Shown here: positions 8,583 to 17,158 of the stretch, piece after piece
How positions within the stretch are numbered: the stretch's first letter is position 1
Layout of the letters: each line of letters starts with the position of its first letter
DNA from: Bdellovibrionales bacterium
GTDB lineage: Bacteria > Pseudomonadota > Alphaproteobacteria > UBA9219
Length of the DNA: 64,000 nt
Direction of reading: 5' to 3'
Assembly (NCBI GenBank): GCA_041662785.1
Contig: JBAZRW010000006.1
Location: 24,997 to 88,996 of the forward strand
Notes under the pieces: model-generated
Databases searched by the model: none
The model's input: the letters and a program-made list of their open reading frames with translations, nothing else
What the model was told of the DNA's origin: nothing
Made by a program: the position numbers and the translations under genes

Positions 8583-9382
8583 TTGATGCCCCTCATTTTG
8601 CAAATTTCGCTATAGGCGGCGTTGATCCGTTTTATCTTTTCCGTGGCTTCAGCTACGCGGCTGGCAGGCAGTCCCGCCGCCAGCAGTTTATCAGGATGAT
8701 ATTTGCGCACAAGAGCGCGATAGGTTTTTTTGATGACTTCTGCTGTGGCCGTCGTTGGAAGGCTTAAAACGTCGTAAGCCGAATCCTGTTTGGGTGGCGG
8801 CGCGGCACTGGTCAAATAAATGCCAGCGCGTGCGGCAAGGCGCGTAAAGGTTTCTTCGTCAAAGCCGAACAAAACGGCGACGCGCCGCAGGAAAAGGATT
8901 TCGGATCGCGCCAGACGGGTGCTGTCGGCGCGGGCGATCAGAAAGAGGCCGACAAGAGTTTCCTCAAGGATTGTAGGCTGTTTGGCAAAAATTTGGGCCA
9001 GCCGCGCCGCATAAGGCTCATACCCGTCTGAGCTGGCGCGGGCGTTGTTAAACATGTGGCCGACTTCATCCAGTTGCTCTTCCGAGGTATGAAAGGCTTG
9101 GCGAAAGGCCAAAATCTCTTCCCGCGTGACGGGGCCATCAATTTTCGCCAGCTTAGCGCCCAAAACGATGACGCTCACTGAAAAGATAGATCGTTGATTG
9201 GCGCTGACGGCCACGTTTTGGAAAAAATCACGTTCGGGCGAGGACGAGGCGCGGGTGGAGCCATGGCCTGTGCCACGGCTATCATGCAAATGACCCAGCA
9301 GAAGCCCCATCATAGAACCCACGGGGCCTGCTAGCGTGAACCCCAAAACGGCTCCGACAAATTTTCCGACGAATCGCGACAT
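8579..9382 (-). CDS. DjlA-like co-chaperone (TerB plus J domain)
   Basis: The N-terminus is a short glycine-rich hydrophobic segment (FVGAVLGFTLAGPVGSMMG) like the membrane helix of DjlA. A TerB-like helical domain follows (about residues 60-175), then a C-terminal J domain (about 205-267) with the Hsp70-stimulating HPD motif in RKYHPDKLL. DjlA-type proteins activate DnaK at the inner membrane. It is the first gene of an operon with the amidase, with a 4-nt overlap, a pairing that suggests envelope homeostasis. The length of 267 aa is normal. Confidence 0.9.
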   Translation of the reverse strand: MSRFVGKFVGAVLGFTLAGPVGSMMGLLLGHLHDSRGTGHGSTRASSSPERDFFQNVAVSANQRSIFSVSVIVLGAKLAKIDGPVTREEILAFRQAFHTSEEQLDEVGHMFNNARASSDGYEPYAARLAQIFAKQPTILEETLVGLFLIARADSTRLARSEILFLRRVAVLFGFDEETFTRLAARAGIYLTSAAPPPKQDSAYDVLSLPTTATAEVIKKTYRALVRKYHPDKLLAAGLPASRVAEATEKIKRINAAYSEICKMRGIK

Positions 9383-9441
9383 AGCCCCTTTTATAGTCCG
9401 TTATGCTTTCCTTTTCTTCAATAATAGTTGATAAAGAGAAG

Positions 9442-9870
9442 ATGACAGGCTCAAACGAAAAGAACGCTCAAAAAGACAGGTTGACGGCTTTGTTGGCCGC
9501 AAGGAATTTGCGCCCGACGCGCCAAAGGCTTTCTTTGGCCGCCTATTTGTTTGATGGCAAGCCCAAGCATGTGACAGCTGAGCAGGTGATGGCAGCGGCC
9601 CAAAAGCAAAAAGAGCCCGTTTCCTTGGCGACGGTGTATAACAGCCTGCATCAGTTTACGCGGGCGGGGCTGTTGCGTGAAATTCTGATTGATCAAACGC
9701 GGCGCTATTTTGACACGACCATCTCTGACCATCATCATTTTTTTGATGAGGTTTCGGGCGATTTATGGGATATCCCGTCTGGCGTCTTACGGATTGAGGG
9801 GTTACCGCTGCCGCCCTCTGGTCGCAAGATCGACGGGATAGGCGTCGTTGTTCGTTTGGCCAAAGCATAA
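9442..9870 (+). CDS. Fur-family transcriptional regulator, Irr-like
   Basis: The winged-helix domain reads RNLRPTRQRLSLAAYLF and VSLATVYNSLHQFTRAGLLRE. After it comes DHHHFFDE, whose triple His is the haem/metal-sensing signature of Irr, the iron-response regulator of alphaproteobacteria. The CxxC zinc pairs of classical Fur are absent, which favours Irr over Fur or Zur. I place the start at ATG 9442, giving 142 aa; the frame opens at ATG 9403, but that start has no Shine-Dalgarno. It is transcribed away from the DjlA operon. Regulation of iron and haem genes is inferred from family knowledge. Confidence 0.85.
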   Translation: MTGSNEKNAQKDRLTALLAARNLRPTRQRLSLAAYLFDGKPKHVTAEQVMAAAQKQKEPVSLATVYNSLHQFTRAGLLREILIDQTRRYFDTTISDHHHFFDEVSGDLWDIPSGVLRIEGLPLPPSGRKIDGIGVVVRLAKA

Positions 9871-9902
9871 AAAACGGCTTGTAAGAAAAAGGGAGTTTAA
9901 AA

Positions 9903-10409
9903 GTGACGGCATCCAATCCACAAAAATTTTATCCTGTCAGCTGGGATGAGCTTCACCGCAACGGTAAGGCGCTTGCTTGGCGTCTGTTGGATAAGGGGCC
10001 ATGGAAAGGCCTTGTCGCCATCACACGCGGCGGCCTTGTTCCCGCCGCGATTGTCGCGCGCGAGCTTGAAATCCGCGTGATCGAAACCGTTTCGGCGGTG
10101 GGATATCATTATGATGATGCTAATCCCTCGCAGGCTGACGAGATTAAGATCATTAAGGCCGCGGCGGGTGTTGGCGACGGCGAGGGTTGGCTGGTCGTTG
10201 ACGATCTGGTCGATACGGGGCGCACCTTTGACGTGTTGCACAAGATTATGCCCAAGGCGCATTTTGCGACGGTGTATGCCAAGCCTTTGGGCAAGCCCTT
10301 GGTGGATACGTTTATCACCGAGGTGAGCCAAGACACGTGGATCTATTTCCCGTGGGATATTGAACCTCAATTCATGAAGCCGATTGCGGCCATGGGAAAG
10401 CAAGGATAA
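9903..10409 (+). CDS. gpt: Xanthine phosphoribosyltransferase
   Basis: This purine-salvage enzyme transfers ribose-5-phosphate from PRPP to xanthine or guanine. The PRPP-binding loop is WLVVDDLVDTGRTFDV; AITRGGLVPAAIVARELEIR and TWIYFPWDIEP are other Gpt blocks. The start is a GTG at 9903 with GGGAG about 10 nt upstream. The 168 aa length suits alphaproteobacterial Gpt. It is followed after 5 nt by the methyltransferase gene, so the two are probably one transcript; no functional link is obvious. Confidence 0.93.
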   Translation: MTASNPQKFYPVSWDELHRNGKALAWRLLDKGPWKGLVAITRGGLVPAAIVARELEIRVIETVSAVGYHYDDANPSQADEIKIIKAAAGVGDGEGWLVVDDLVDTGRTFDVLHKIMPKAHFATVYAKPLGKPLVDTFITEVSQDTWIYFPWDIEPQFMKPIAAMGKQG

Positions 10410-10414
10410 CGCTT

Positions 10415-11599
10415 ATGAAGCTTCCCCTTATCAGGGTTCACGCCGCGCGGCATAAACGCGCTGCCGGTGGCCATCCGTGGCTGTTCTCGAACGAAATTGC
10501 GATGGATGCCGCCGCCAAAGCTCTGCCCGCCGGAAGCCTTGTCAAGTTTCAGGCGCATGACAGCTCCCCGCTTGGCATCGGCACGTTTAATCCGCACACG
10601 CTGATCGCGGGGCGGATTTTATCGCGTGAGCCTTTGGTTGTGATCGATAAGGCGTGGTTCGCCGTGCGGCTTCGCGCGGCGCTGGCGCTGCGTGAGGCGG
10701 TTATTGCCGAGCCGTTTTATCGTCTGGTTCATGCCGAAGCCGATGGTCTGGGCGGCCTTGTCATTGATCGTTTTGGCGACCATTTCAGCGTGCAGGTCAA
10801 CACGGCGGGCATGGAGCGTTTGTGGCCAATGATTGAAGCTGCGTTGGTGGAAGTCTTCCAGCCGCAAAGCATTGTCCTTCATAACGACAGCGCGTCCCGC
10901 GCTTTGGAAGGGTTGCCGCGCGAGGTGCGTATGGCGCTGGGCGAGTCCGCTGGTGTGATAGAGATCAAGGAAAACGGTCTGACCTATTTCACCGATCTTG
11001 TGCAGGGGCAAAAGACAGGATGGTATTTTGATCAACGCGACAATCATGCGCTGGTCGCTCGCTTTGCCAAGGGCCAAAGCGTTTTGGATCTCTACTGTCA
11101 TGCGGGGGGCTTTGGCCTCGCGGCGGCCAAGGCTGGCGCGTCCAGCGTTGTGGGCGTGGATTCTTCCGCGCCTGCTTTGGCGTTGGCGGAAAAAGCTACC
11201 GCGCACAACAGCTTTGCGAAACGCTGCGCTTGGGTTAAGGCCGACGTGTTCGACGAGTTAGAGAAACGAAGCGCCGCCAAGGAAGTTTTTGACATTGTGA
11301 TCGCCGATCCACCGCCGTTTGTGAAAAGTAAAAAAGATTTGGCGGCAGGGGCGCGTGGCTATCGCAAGCTGGCCAAGCTGTCGGCCTCGGTCACGGCCCA
11401 AGGCGGATGGCTTTTTATAGCAACATGTAGCCATGCGATGGATCTTGCGACGTTTACGCAGGAAGTCGCGCGCGGCCTTCATGAGGCGAAGCGCAGCGGT
11501 GCGATCCTTTATACCTGTGGGGCAGCGCCCGATCATCCCATCCATCCCCACTTGCCCGAAAGTGCCTATTTAAAGGGCTTGCTGATAAGGTTAGATTGA
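10415..11599 (+). CDS. Class I rRNA large-subunit methyltransferase, RlmI family
   Basis: The N-terminal PUA domain (RHKRAAGGHPWLFSNEI; residues 1-80) is followed by an EEHEE-type linker and a Rossmann SAM-methyltransferase domain. The SAM-binding motif is VLDLYCHAGGFGLAAAKAGA, and the catalytic block is IADPPPFVKSKKDL. RlmI makes 5-methylcytosine in 23S rRNA; this gene belongs to that family, but the exact base is not readable. The length of 394 aa is typical. A strong bidirectional terminator follows 10 nt after the stop. Confidence 0.9.
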   Translation: MKLPLIRVHAARHKRAAGGHPWLFSNEIAMDAAAKALPAGSLVKFQAHDSSPLGIGTFNPHTLIAGRILSREPLVVIDKAWFAVRLRAALALREAVIAEPFYRLVHAEADGLGGLVIDRFGDHFSVQVNTAGMERLWPMIEAALVEVFQPQSIVLHNDSASRALEGLPREVRMALGESAGVIEIKENGLTYFTDLVQGQKTGWYFDQRDNHALVARFAKGQSVLDLYCHAGGFGLAAAKAGASSVVGVDSSAPALALAEKATAHNSFAKRCAWVKADVFDELEKRSAAKEVFDIVIADPPPFVKSKKDLAAGARGYRKLAKLSASVTAQGGWLFIATCSHAMDLATFTQEVARGLHEAKRSGAILYTCGAAPDHPIHPHLPESAYLKGLLIRLD

Positions 11600-11607
11600 G
11601 CACAACA

Positions 11608-11646
11608 AAAAAAGGGGAAGCCTAGGCGGCTTCCCCTTTTTTTTTG
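11608..11646. terminator. Bidirectional terminator shared by the RlmI-like and second CTERM genes
   Basis: AAAAGGGGAAGCC (11610-11622) pairs perfectly with GGCTTCCCCTTTT (11628-11640), with runs of A before and T after. It serves both convergent genes. Confidence 0.93.
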
Positions 11647-11659
11647 ATCCAAGCCTTTG

Positions 11660-12295
11660 TTAGGCCGCTTTGCTGCTCTTACGGCGGCGATAGCCAGCCA
11701 GTCCAGCTAGACCCAAGCCAAACAAGGGCAGGGCGGCGGGAAGCGGCACGCTTGACACGGCGTAGGTTGTTGCAACCCTGCCTTCGCGCATCCAGCGATA
11801 GGAAAGGAAGTAGCTGTCAAAGTTCGCGGCGACATTGGCTAAGTTGGTGATAATGACGGTGGCGGTTTGCTTGTCGCCCTCCATATTCGCGGAAACGCTC
11901 ACGTCAAGGGTGTCGCTCGTGTCGTGGAATCCATGATGCCTAAAAGCTTCTTGATTCAATGTCCAGCCATTGGAGTCAGCCCCAACGCGATAGCGATAGG
12001 GAGCTTCCTTATAGGAGGCATTGCCCTGAACGTAGTCCCATTGCCCAAGAGAGCCAAGGAACGTATAGCTGAACGTGATGGCGGTATTACTGGGGAGCAA
12101 GCCAGAGACATTGTCGTACTTAAACCCGCCATCACCAGCGAACGTGTTGGTGGCAATCGTGCCTGTGTTGCCCGCGTCAACCAAACCCATGTAATCATGG
12201 TTTCCGGTAAAGTCGATCGTTGCGGCTTGTGCAGGCGCAGCTGACGTTAACGCAATAAGCGTCAAAGCAGTGGCAAAGAAAGAGCGGACTGTCAT
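11660..12295 (-). CDS. Exported VPLPA-CTERM sorting-domain protein, 211 aa
   Basis: A signal peptide (MTVRSFFATALTLIALTSAAPAQA) leads to a beta-rich domain rich in aromatic residues, then VPLPAALPLFGLG, a hydrophobic helix and YRRRKSSKAA. This is the exosortase-type sorting signal. It shares with the 6,530-7,102 protein a DFxGN-like start, an xxNTAITFSYTF strand and a nearly identical C-terminal coding DNA, so the two are paralogues. It is larger because of an insert (about residues 75-120). A candidate promoter TTGCTT-N17-TATGTA is about 45-75 nt upstream of the start. The surface or matrix role is inferred. Confidence 0.85.
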   Translation of the reverse strand: MTVRSFFATALTLIALTSAAPAQAATIDFTGNHDYMGLVDAGNTGTIATNTFAGDGGFKYDNVSGLLPSNTAITFSYTFLGSLGQWDYVQGNASYKEAPYRYRVGADSNGWTLNQEAFRHHGFHDTSDTLDVSVSANMEGDKQTATVIITNLANVAANFDSYFLSYRWMREGRVATTYAVSSVPLPAALPLFGLGLAGLAGYRRRKSSKAA

Positions 12296-12497
12296 TGCTT
12301 TGATCCTTCACATAATCTTATTTTAAACTAACTCTATACATAGTCCAAAATCGCTTCCAAAGCAAGCGCGAGAAAGTATTTCTTTCTGCTATGGTTAACA
12401 GGGTATTGGGGGAGTTTCCTTACCTTTTTCCTTGAAAAGGCAAGAGACGCGGCGCATGCTTTTCTCGGTTTTAACGCTTTCAAAGGAGGCCACGGCC

Positions 12498-13400
12498 ATG
12501 ACTCAGTCCCCGTTTTTCGGTTCCATAACGGCCCTTATCACGCCCTTTAAGAACGGTGCGATTGACGAAAAGGCGTTTCAGGATTTCGTGGCGTGGCAGA
12601 TTCATGAAGGCACGAATGGCCTTGTCCCTTGTGGCACGACGGGCGAAGCGCCCACCCTGTCCGATGCAGAATACGATCTATTGACCCGTGCGTGCCTTGA
12701 TGTGGCGAAGGGCAAGGTTCCTGTGATGGTGGGTTGCGGATCAAACTCGACCGCGCATGCCATTCACCTAACGCAACAGGCGCAAAAGGCGGGCGCGGAC
12801 GCCGCGCTTCACGTTGTGCCCTATTACAACAAGCCCTCGCAAGAAGGCCTCTATCAGCATTTCAAAGCTATCCATGACGCCAGCGATCTGCCCGTTTTTA
12901 TCTATAACATTCCGGGGCGCAGCATCGTAAACATGACGCCAGAGACGATGGCAAGACTCTCTCAATTGCCGCGCATTGTGGGCGTGAAGGATGCGACGGG
13001 GAACCTGCAACGCCCCTTGAAAGTGCGGCAGCTGTGCGGCGCAGACTTTGTTCAATTGTCCGGTAATGACGATATCGCGCTGGCCTTTTTGGCGCAGGGC
13101 GGCATGGGGAATATCTCGGTCGTCTCGAACATCGCGCCGTCGCTGTGCGCGAAGATGCAGGCCGCGTGGAGGGCAGGGGATATCGCCACCGCGCAAAAGA
13201 TCAACGACCAGTTGATGCCGCTGATTGAGGTTCTGTTTGTCGAGACTTCGCCCTCGCCGGTCAAGTACGCCGCGTCCCTTTTGGGCAAGTGCCGCAATGA
13301 GCTTCGCCTGCCCATGGTTCCCGTCAGCAAGGCGAACGAAAAGCAGATCAAGGACGCGATGGTGGCCTCGATCCTTGATATGGTTGATGCGGCGGCGTAA
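12498..13400 (+). CDS. dapA: 4-hydroxy-tetrahydrodipicolinate synthase
   Basis: DapA condenses pyruvate with aspartate semialdehyde, the entry step to meso-diaminopimelate and lysine. VPCGTTGEAPTLSDAEY is the substrate loop, VFIYNIPGRS carries the catalytic Tyr, and GVKDATGN carries the Schiff-base Lys. The start is the ATG at 12498 because AAAGGAGG sits 8 nt upstream; a longer frame from 12432 is rejected. The length of 300 aa is normal. No other dap gene is adjacent. It would feed peptidoglycan synthesis together with murD elsewhere in the window. Confidence 0.96.
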   Translation: MTQSPFFGSITALITPFKNGAIDEKAFQDFVAWQIHEGTNGLVPCGTTGEAPTLSDAEYDLLTRACLDVAKGKVPVMVGCGSNSTAHAIHLTQQAQKAGADAALHVVPYYNKPSQEGLYQHFKAIHDASDLPVFIYNIPGRSIVNMTPETMARLSQLPRIVGVKDATGNLQRPLKVRQLCGADFVQLSGNDDIALAFLAQGGMGNISVVSNIAPSLCAKMQAAWRAGDIATAQKINDQLMPLIEVLFVETSPSPVKYAASLLGKCRNELRLPMVPVSKANEKQIKDAMVASILDMVDAAA

Positions 13401-13437
13401 GGGGGCTGAATAAGCGATAGGAAGGGCGGAGAGACCG

Positions 13438-13609
13438 GCTGGATCCCGCTTTCCCGTCTACGCTGCTCCGCAGCTTCGCCGGGCTAAGCTTCAGCCCTGC
13501 GAAGCTCGTCAGAGCGAAGCAGGGTCAGCGGGATGACGTAAGTGCTTAAAATTAAACGCTCCCTGTCATACCCCCCTTCCGTCATACCGGCGAAGGCCGG
13601 TATCCAGAG
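13438..13609. repeat. Palindromic intergenic element, copies 2a and 2b
   Basis: 13438-13538 runs from CCGGCTGGATCCCGC to CAGCGGGATGACG and carries an inner GAAGC-rich inverted repeat. 13581-13609 is a short copy, GTCATACCGGCGAAGGCCGG plus TATCCAG. Both belong to the GTCAT/ATGAC family seen across the window. Confidence 0.8.
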
Positions 13610-13754
13610 GGCTGGGGCGGGGATCCCATTTGGTTTCTTTTTAAAAGACTTTCGTGAAAATATTAAAAGCTCTTTAACTGATTGAGCTATAATAGATAGT
13701 ATAGGGACGTGTCTCATGCCGACTCGTGCGTTGGGGGGCAACGGATAAGGGTGA

Positions 13755-13810
13755 ACCACCCTCCCCTTGCGGGAGGGTCGATTTTGCAAAAGCAAAATCG
13801 GGGAGGGGTC
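13755..13810. promoter_or_regulatory. Paired hairpins upstream of the dotA/traY-like gene
   Basis: CCCTCCC near 13760 can pair with GGGAGGG at 13771-13777, or alternatively with GGGGAGGGG at 13800-13808. CGATTTTGC (13779-13787) pairs perfectly with GCAAAATCG (13792-13800). The mutually exclusive pairings resemble an attenuator, but it may be only a repeat element. It lies between a TATAAT box (13688-13693) and the start codon. Confidence 0.4.
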
Positions 13811-13900
13811 TTTCCTTACGGTTGGATCAAATCCTAGGCGCAGGGTGGAGAGAGTAAAAAGCGCACGGTGCAAAAACAAGGTGGCTGGAGGCTATAGTTT

Positions 13901-16900
13901 ATGCTTTTCAACAACGATGACGATAAAGCGAAAGACAAAAAACGCTCCTTGCTGGGGCTGTTGTTCAACCCGCGCTTTGACCGCGATATTAAGCCGCTGG
14001 GCGAAAGCATGGGCATGTTCGTGCGCATGATCGCGATGGTCTTTGCCGCGCACCGTTTGTTCCCCAAGGATCACCCCGCGATGCGGGATAACAGCCTGCG
14101 CCTGACGTTGCGTGAGGTGATCGCCACCGCTTATAGCAACCTGTCCTTTACAAAGGAGGGCACGCCCCAGATCCTCCTTTTCGGCGCGGTGATAGGCACG
14201 CTTGTCTTCGCCGCCATCTTCATCTTCGCCCTTGTCATGTCGCTGTTTACAGGGTCGGCCCATGCGGCCGAGAGTATGTTTACGTTGTCTAGCGAGAATG
14301 AAAAATGTGATTTAGCTCAAAAGTGGATTGGTTATTTGTTTTTGGGGAGTGATCTTAACGCGGGCTCTGGGTGTGCCTCATCTTATTATGCGCCCAATAG
14401 TCAAATGATACAGCAGGCACTTCTTGCCGCATTTTCTACTTATAGCAGCATGATTTTAGCGGTGGCAGGTTTTTTGTTGATGTATCATTTGGCGTCGATG
14501 ATTGCAGAGACAGCGCATACGGGTAAGCCAATGGGACGTGCCAATCAGGTGTGGGCTCCTATCCGTCTTGTTCTTGCCATTGGTCTTCTGGTTCCTATTT
14601 CTGGGGGGCTAAACACGGGACAATATGCTGTCATTCAAATGACGAAGTGGGGTTCTGCCTTTGCCAGCAAGACGTGGACGGGGTTTCTTGGAGGGTTGAC
14701 AACGAATTTTAACAGCATGGGGTTTGTCGTTCCACCCCCTCCGTATGTTGAATCTGTGGTGAAAAACATTATTGCCTATGGTGGCTGTGTCGCGCAGCAT
14801 AATGCCATGATTAAGGCGATGATTGCGTCAGGGGCGACAGATTTAGACGGGTATCTTATACCAAATATAGAATTTAGGCCATATGAATCGGAAGGCGGGT
14901 TGTTTGCAGAAAGTAATTATGTAGAGGCAGCTTTTTTAAGTACGAACAAAAAGGTTGGATGTGGTTCTATCCGTCTTCCCCCAGAGCCTGATTATGTGTC
15001 AGGTGATCCATTGGATGGTCTTGCCGCAGGCGTTTATAAAGTTTCTTATGACACTTTTACTAATGTTGTTGATATTGTGACTCAACCAGACACCGCTATT
15101 GCCAAGTTAGCGGTTGGTTTATTGCCTGCGGCTTATCGTGGAACTGTGGTTGAAAGCACGCCAGAGGGCATCATTACTGAATCGAAAAACCTTATTAAAA
15201 CTGCTGAAACCTCTGTAACGACTGGTCTTCATAGTGCTCTGAGTGCTTCTATCGCTAAGCCCTTTGATAATGCCGCGATAGCTAAGTATTCTACTTCGGG
15301 GTGGGTTATGGCTGGGGCGTGGTTTAATACTCTAGCACGCATGCAAGGTGGACTTTTCGATATGGTCAATTCTACTTTTTCTGTTGAATTGTCGCCTCCG
15401 CAATTAAGCTCTGGCGGGTTCTCGGGCTGGGTCTCTCAGAAGACGGGGTTGTTTGACTCTGGAAAGATTCGCACAAATGATCAAACAGTGTCCGAGTATG
15501 TGACTAAGTTTGCTTCTATTGTTGATTCTGCCAACAAAAATGATGTGACAGCGTTAGCAGCGACAGGTTCCAGCGCTGATTCCAACCCAGCTTTAGGAAC
15601 AGTGTCCTCTTTATTTTTTAAAGGACTTGATTTTGCCGGTAGGCAAATAGAGTTATGGGATAAAAATGGAATTATTCTGCAGGCGGGGAATAACGCCAAT
15701 CCCTTTTCTGAGGTTGCTTCTTTCGGGTATAAGCTCTTTTCGTATGCTATGAATCTTATGACTGTGGCAGGCATGGGAACAATGGCATCAGCGGCGACAG
15801 GTGCAGTTTTAGGGTCTGTTGCAGCAGGTGGGGTATCGGGGGGGCTTGCGCTTCCCGCAGGTGGAATTGCTGGAGCGTTTATCGGTGCAGGTATTGCCAA
15901 CATCGCAGGCGGTCTTTTGGGGGTTGCCTTTACAATAGCGGGGGCGATGGCGGCTGCTGGCATTATGATGGGGTTTTATGTTCCCTTATTGCCTTTTATT
16001 CGCTTTTTCTTTCATGTGTTGTCGTGGCTGATTTCTGTTTTTGAAGCTGTTGTTTCAGCCCCCTTATTTGCGCTGGCTCATCTCACGCCTTATGGCGATG
16101 GGTTGCCGGGGGGGGTGGCGCAAAAAGGGTACTTTTTTATTCTCAGTATATTCTTGCGTCCTGTTTTGACCGTTTTTGGTCTTATAGCGGGCATGTTAAT
16201 GTTCTTTGTGGCCATTAACTTTCTTAACTTATCTTTTAGTGTTGCTTCCGCTAGTGTTGGCGCGTTTGAAGGTGGTTTTGCCGTTCTTTCTAAAATCATC
16301 TTTTGTTTGATGTACTGTGTGTTGGTTTATATTTGCGCCAATAACTGTTTCAAAACTGTTGGTTACTTTGCGGAACATGGCATGAACTGGATGAATGCTC
16401 AAGGCTCCATGGGCGTTGGCATGGGCGATAGGGGCATGGTAGAAAAAGTTATGGGGGCTGGAACAGCTTACCTTGGTCATAAAACGGGGGAAATGGTTCA
16501 GTCTGCCAGTAAGGCCGGTGGTCAAGCGATTGGAGACCCCATGGCTAAGAAAATCGGGCATGCATCTTCTCATAATTTAAAGAACAAAGATGATGCGATT
16601 TTGGCGGAGAAAGAACATGCGGCGGGAGAAGTCGCAGAACAGCGTCATGGAGAAATACGAGACGCAATCACAAATTTGGGACAAAATAATTCACTCAACG
16701 GACCAAGCGGTAGTGGAGGCAGCGCTTTGGGTGGTGGTCAAAATAATCCACCCATCGGACCAAGAGGTAGTGGCGGCGGTGGCAGCGGCGGTAATTTAGG
16801 CGGTGGCGGCAACTTAGCTGGTGGTCAAGGCTCTCCATCCATCGGACGAACGAGCCCAAGCGGTGGCGGACGTTCCGATGGCGATGTAAAACGCTTGGTG

Positions 16901-16933
16901 ACTGATAAAGATGGGGGAGACGATAGAAAGTAA
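13901..16933 (+). CDS. DotA/TraY-family membrane protein, 1010 aa
   Basis: This large polytopic protein resembles DotA/TraY, an inner-membrane component of type IVB secretion and IncI-type conjugation. The strongest block is PIRLVLAIGLLVPI, followed by GLNTGQYAVIQMTKWGSAFA. Hydrophobic segments occur near residues 88-118, 175-200, 215-235, 615-700 and 740-830. A signal-peptide-like end, SLFTGSAHAAES, lies near residue 122. The C-terminal 80 residues are a Gly/Ser/Asn low-complexity tail. No icm/dot, tra, ATPase or pilus gene is nearby, so it is an orphan. Codon use changes from GC-rich to AT-richer near 14,270, exactly at the AHAAE site. GGAGG precedes the start. Confidence 0.85.
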   Translation: MLFNNDDDKAKDKKRSLLGLLFNPRFDRDIKPLGESMGMFVRMIAMVFAAHRLFPKDHPAMRDNSLRLTLREVIATAYSNLSFTKEGTPQILLFGAVIGTLVFAAIFIFALVMSLFTGSAHAAESMFTLSSENEKCDLAQKWIGYLFLGSDLNAGSGCASSYYAPNSQMIQQALLAAFSTYSSMILAVAGFLLMYHLASMIAETAHTGKPMGRANQVWAPIRLVLAIGLLVPISGGLNTGQYAVIQMTKWGSAFASKTWTGFLGGLTTNFNSMGFVVPPPPYVESVVKNIIAYGGCVAQHNAMIKAMIASGATDLDGYLIPNIEFRPYESEGGLFAESNYVEAAFLSTNKKVGCGSIRLPPEPDYVSGDPLDGLAAGVYKVSYDTFTNVVDIVTQPDTAIAKLAVGLLPAAYRGTVVESTPEGIITESKNLIKTAETSVTTGLHSALSASIAKPFDNAAIAKYSTSGWVMAGAWFNTLARMQGGLFDMVNSTFSVELSPPQLSSGGFSGWVSQKTGLFDSGKIRTNDQTVSEYVTKFASIVDSANKNDVTALAATGSSADSNPALGTVSSLFFKGLDFAGRQIELWDKNGIILQAGNNANPFSEVASFGYKLFSYAMNLMTVAGMGTMASAATGAVLGSVAAGGVSGGLALPAGGIAGAFIGAGIANIAGGLLGVAFTIAGAMAAAGIMMGFYVPLLPFIRFFFHVLSWLISVFEAVVSAPLFALAHLTPYGDGLPGGVAQKGYFFILSIFLRPVLTVFGLIAGMLMFFVAINFLNLSFSVASASVGAFEGGFAVLSKIIFCLMYCVLVYICANNCFKTVGYFAEHGMNWMNAQGSMGVGMGDRGMVEKVMGAGTAYLGHKTGEMVQSASKAGGQAIGDPMAKKIGHASSHNLKNKDDAILAEKEHAAGEVAEQRHGEIRDAITNLGQNNSLNGPSGSGGSALGGGQNNPPIGPRGSGGGGSGGNLGGGGNLAGGQGSPSIGRTSPSGGGRSDGDVKRLVTDKDGGDDRK

Positions 16934-16958
16934 GCCTCTTTACACACGCTTTCTTTCT

Positions 16959-17033
16959 CTCTCACCCAACCCCTGTTGACCCGAACCCCCCTGTGCCTCG
17001 GCTGGTCGGGGGGAGGGCGGCGGCGGGCTCCCA
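16959..17033 (-). repeat. Duplicated 3' tail of dut (copy B)
   Basis: These 75 bp match the true dut end at 17156-17230 with six differences. Read on the minus strand in the dut frame, they encode the identical peptide, WEPAAALPPTSR then GTGGFGSTGVG and stop. All six changes are in third codon positions. It lies between the dotA/traY-like stop and the palindromic element and has no start codon of its own. Confidence 0.9.
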
Positions 17034-17042
17034 TTCCTTTTC

Positions 17043-17118
17043 CGTCACTCCCGCGCAAGCGCGAGTCCCGTTTTCTTTTTTTTAAACAAACGGGATGCCC
17101 GCTTTCGCGGGCATGACG
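17043..17118. repeat. Palindromic intergenic element, copy 3
   Basis: GTCACTCCCGCGCAAGCGCG leads to AGTCCCGTTTTC, and AAACGGGATGCCCGC leads to GCGGGCATGACG. It sits between the true dut end and the duplicated dut tail, so it is the main content of the DNA separating the two tails. Confidence 0.85.
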
Positions 17119-17158
17119 CGGTCTGTTAGGGCGGGATATAAACTGAAAAACCCCCCTC

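Larger units (their letters stand above)
13401..13900. other. 500-bp spacer between dapA and the dotA/traY-like gene
   Basis: I find no gene. The spacer holds two palindromic-element copies (13438-13538 and 13581-13609), an A+T-rich stretch with a TATAAT box at 13688-13693, and a large G/C-rich double hairpin (13755-13810). The ribosome site GGAGG for the next gene ends about 9 nt before its ATG at 13901. Confidence 0.7.
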
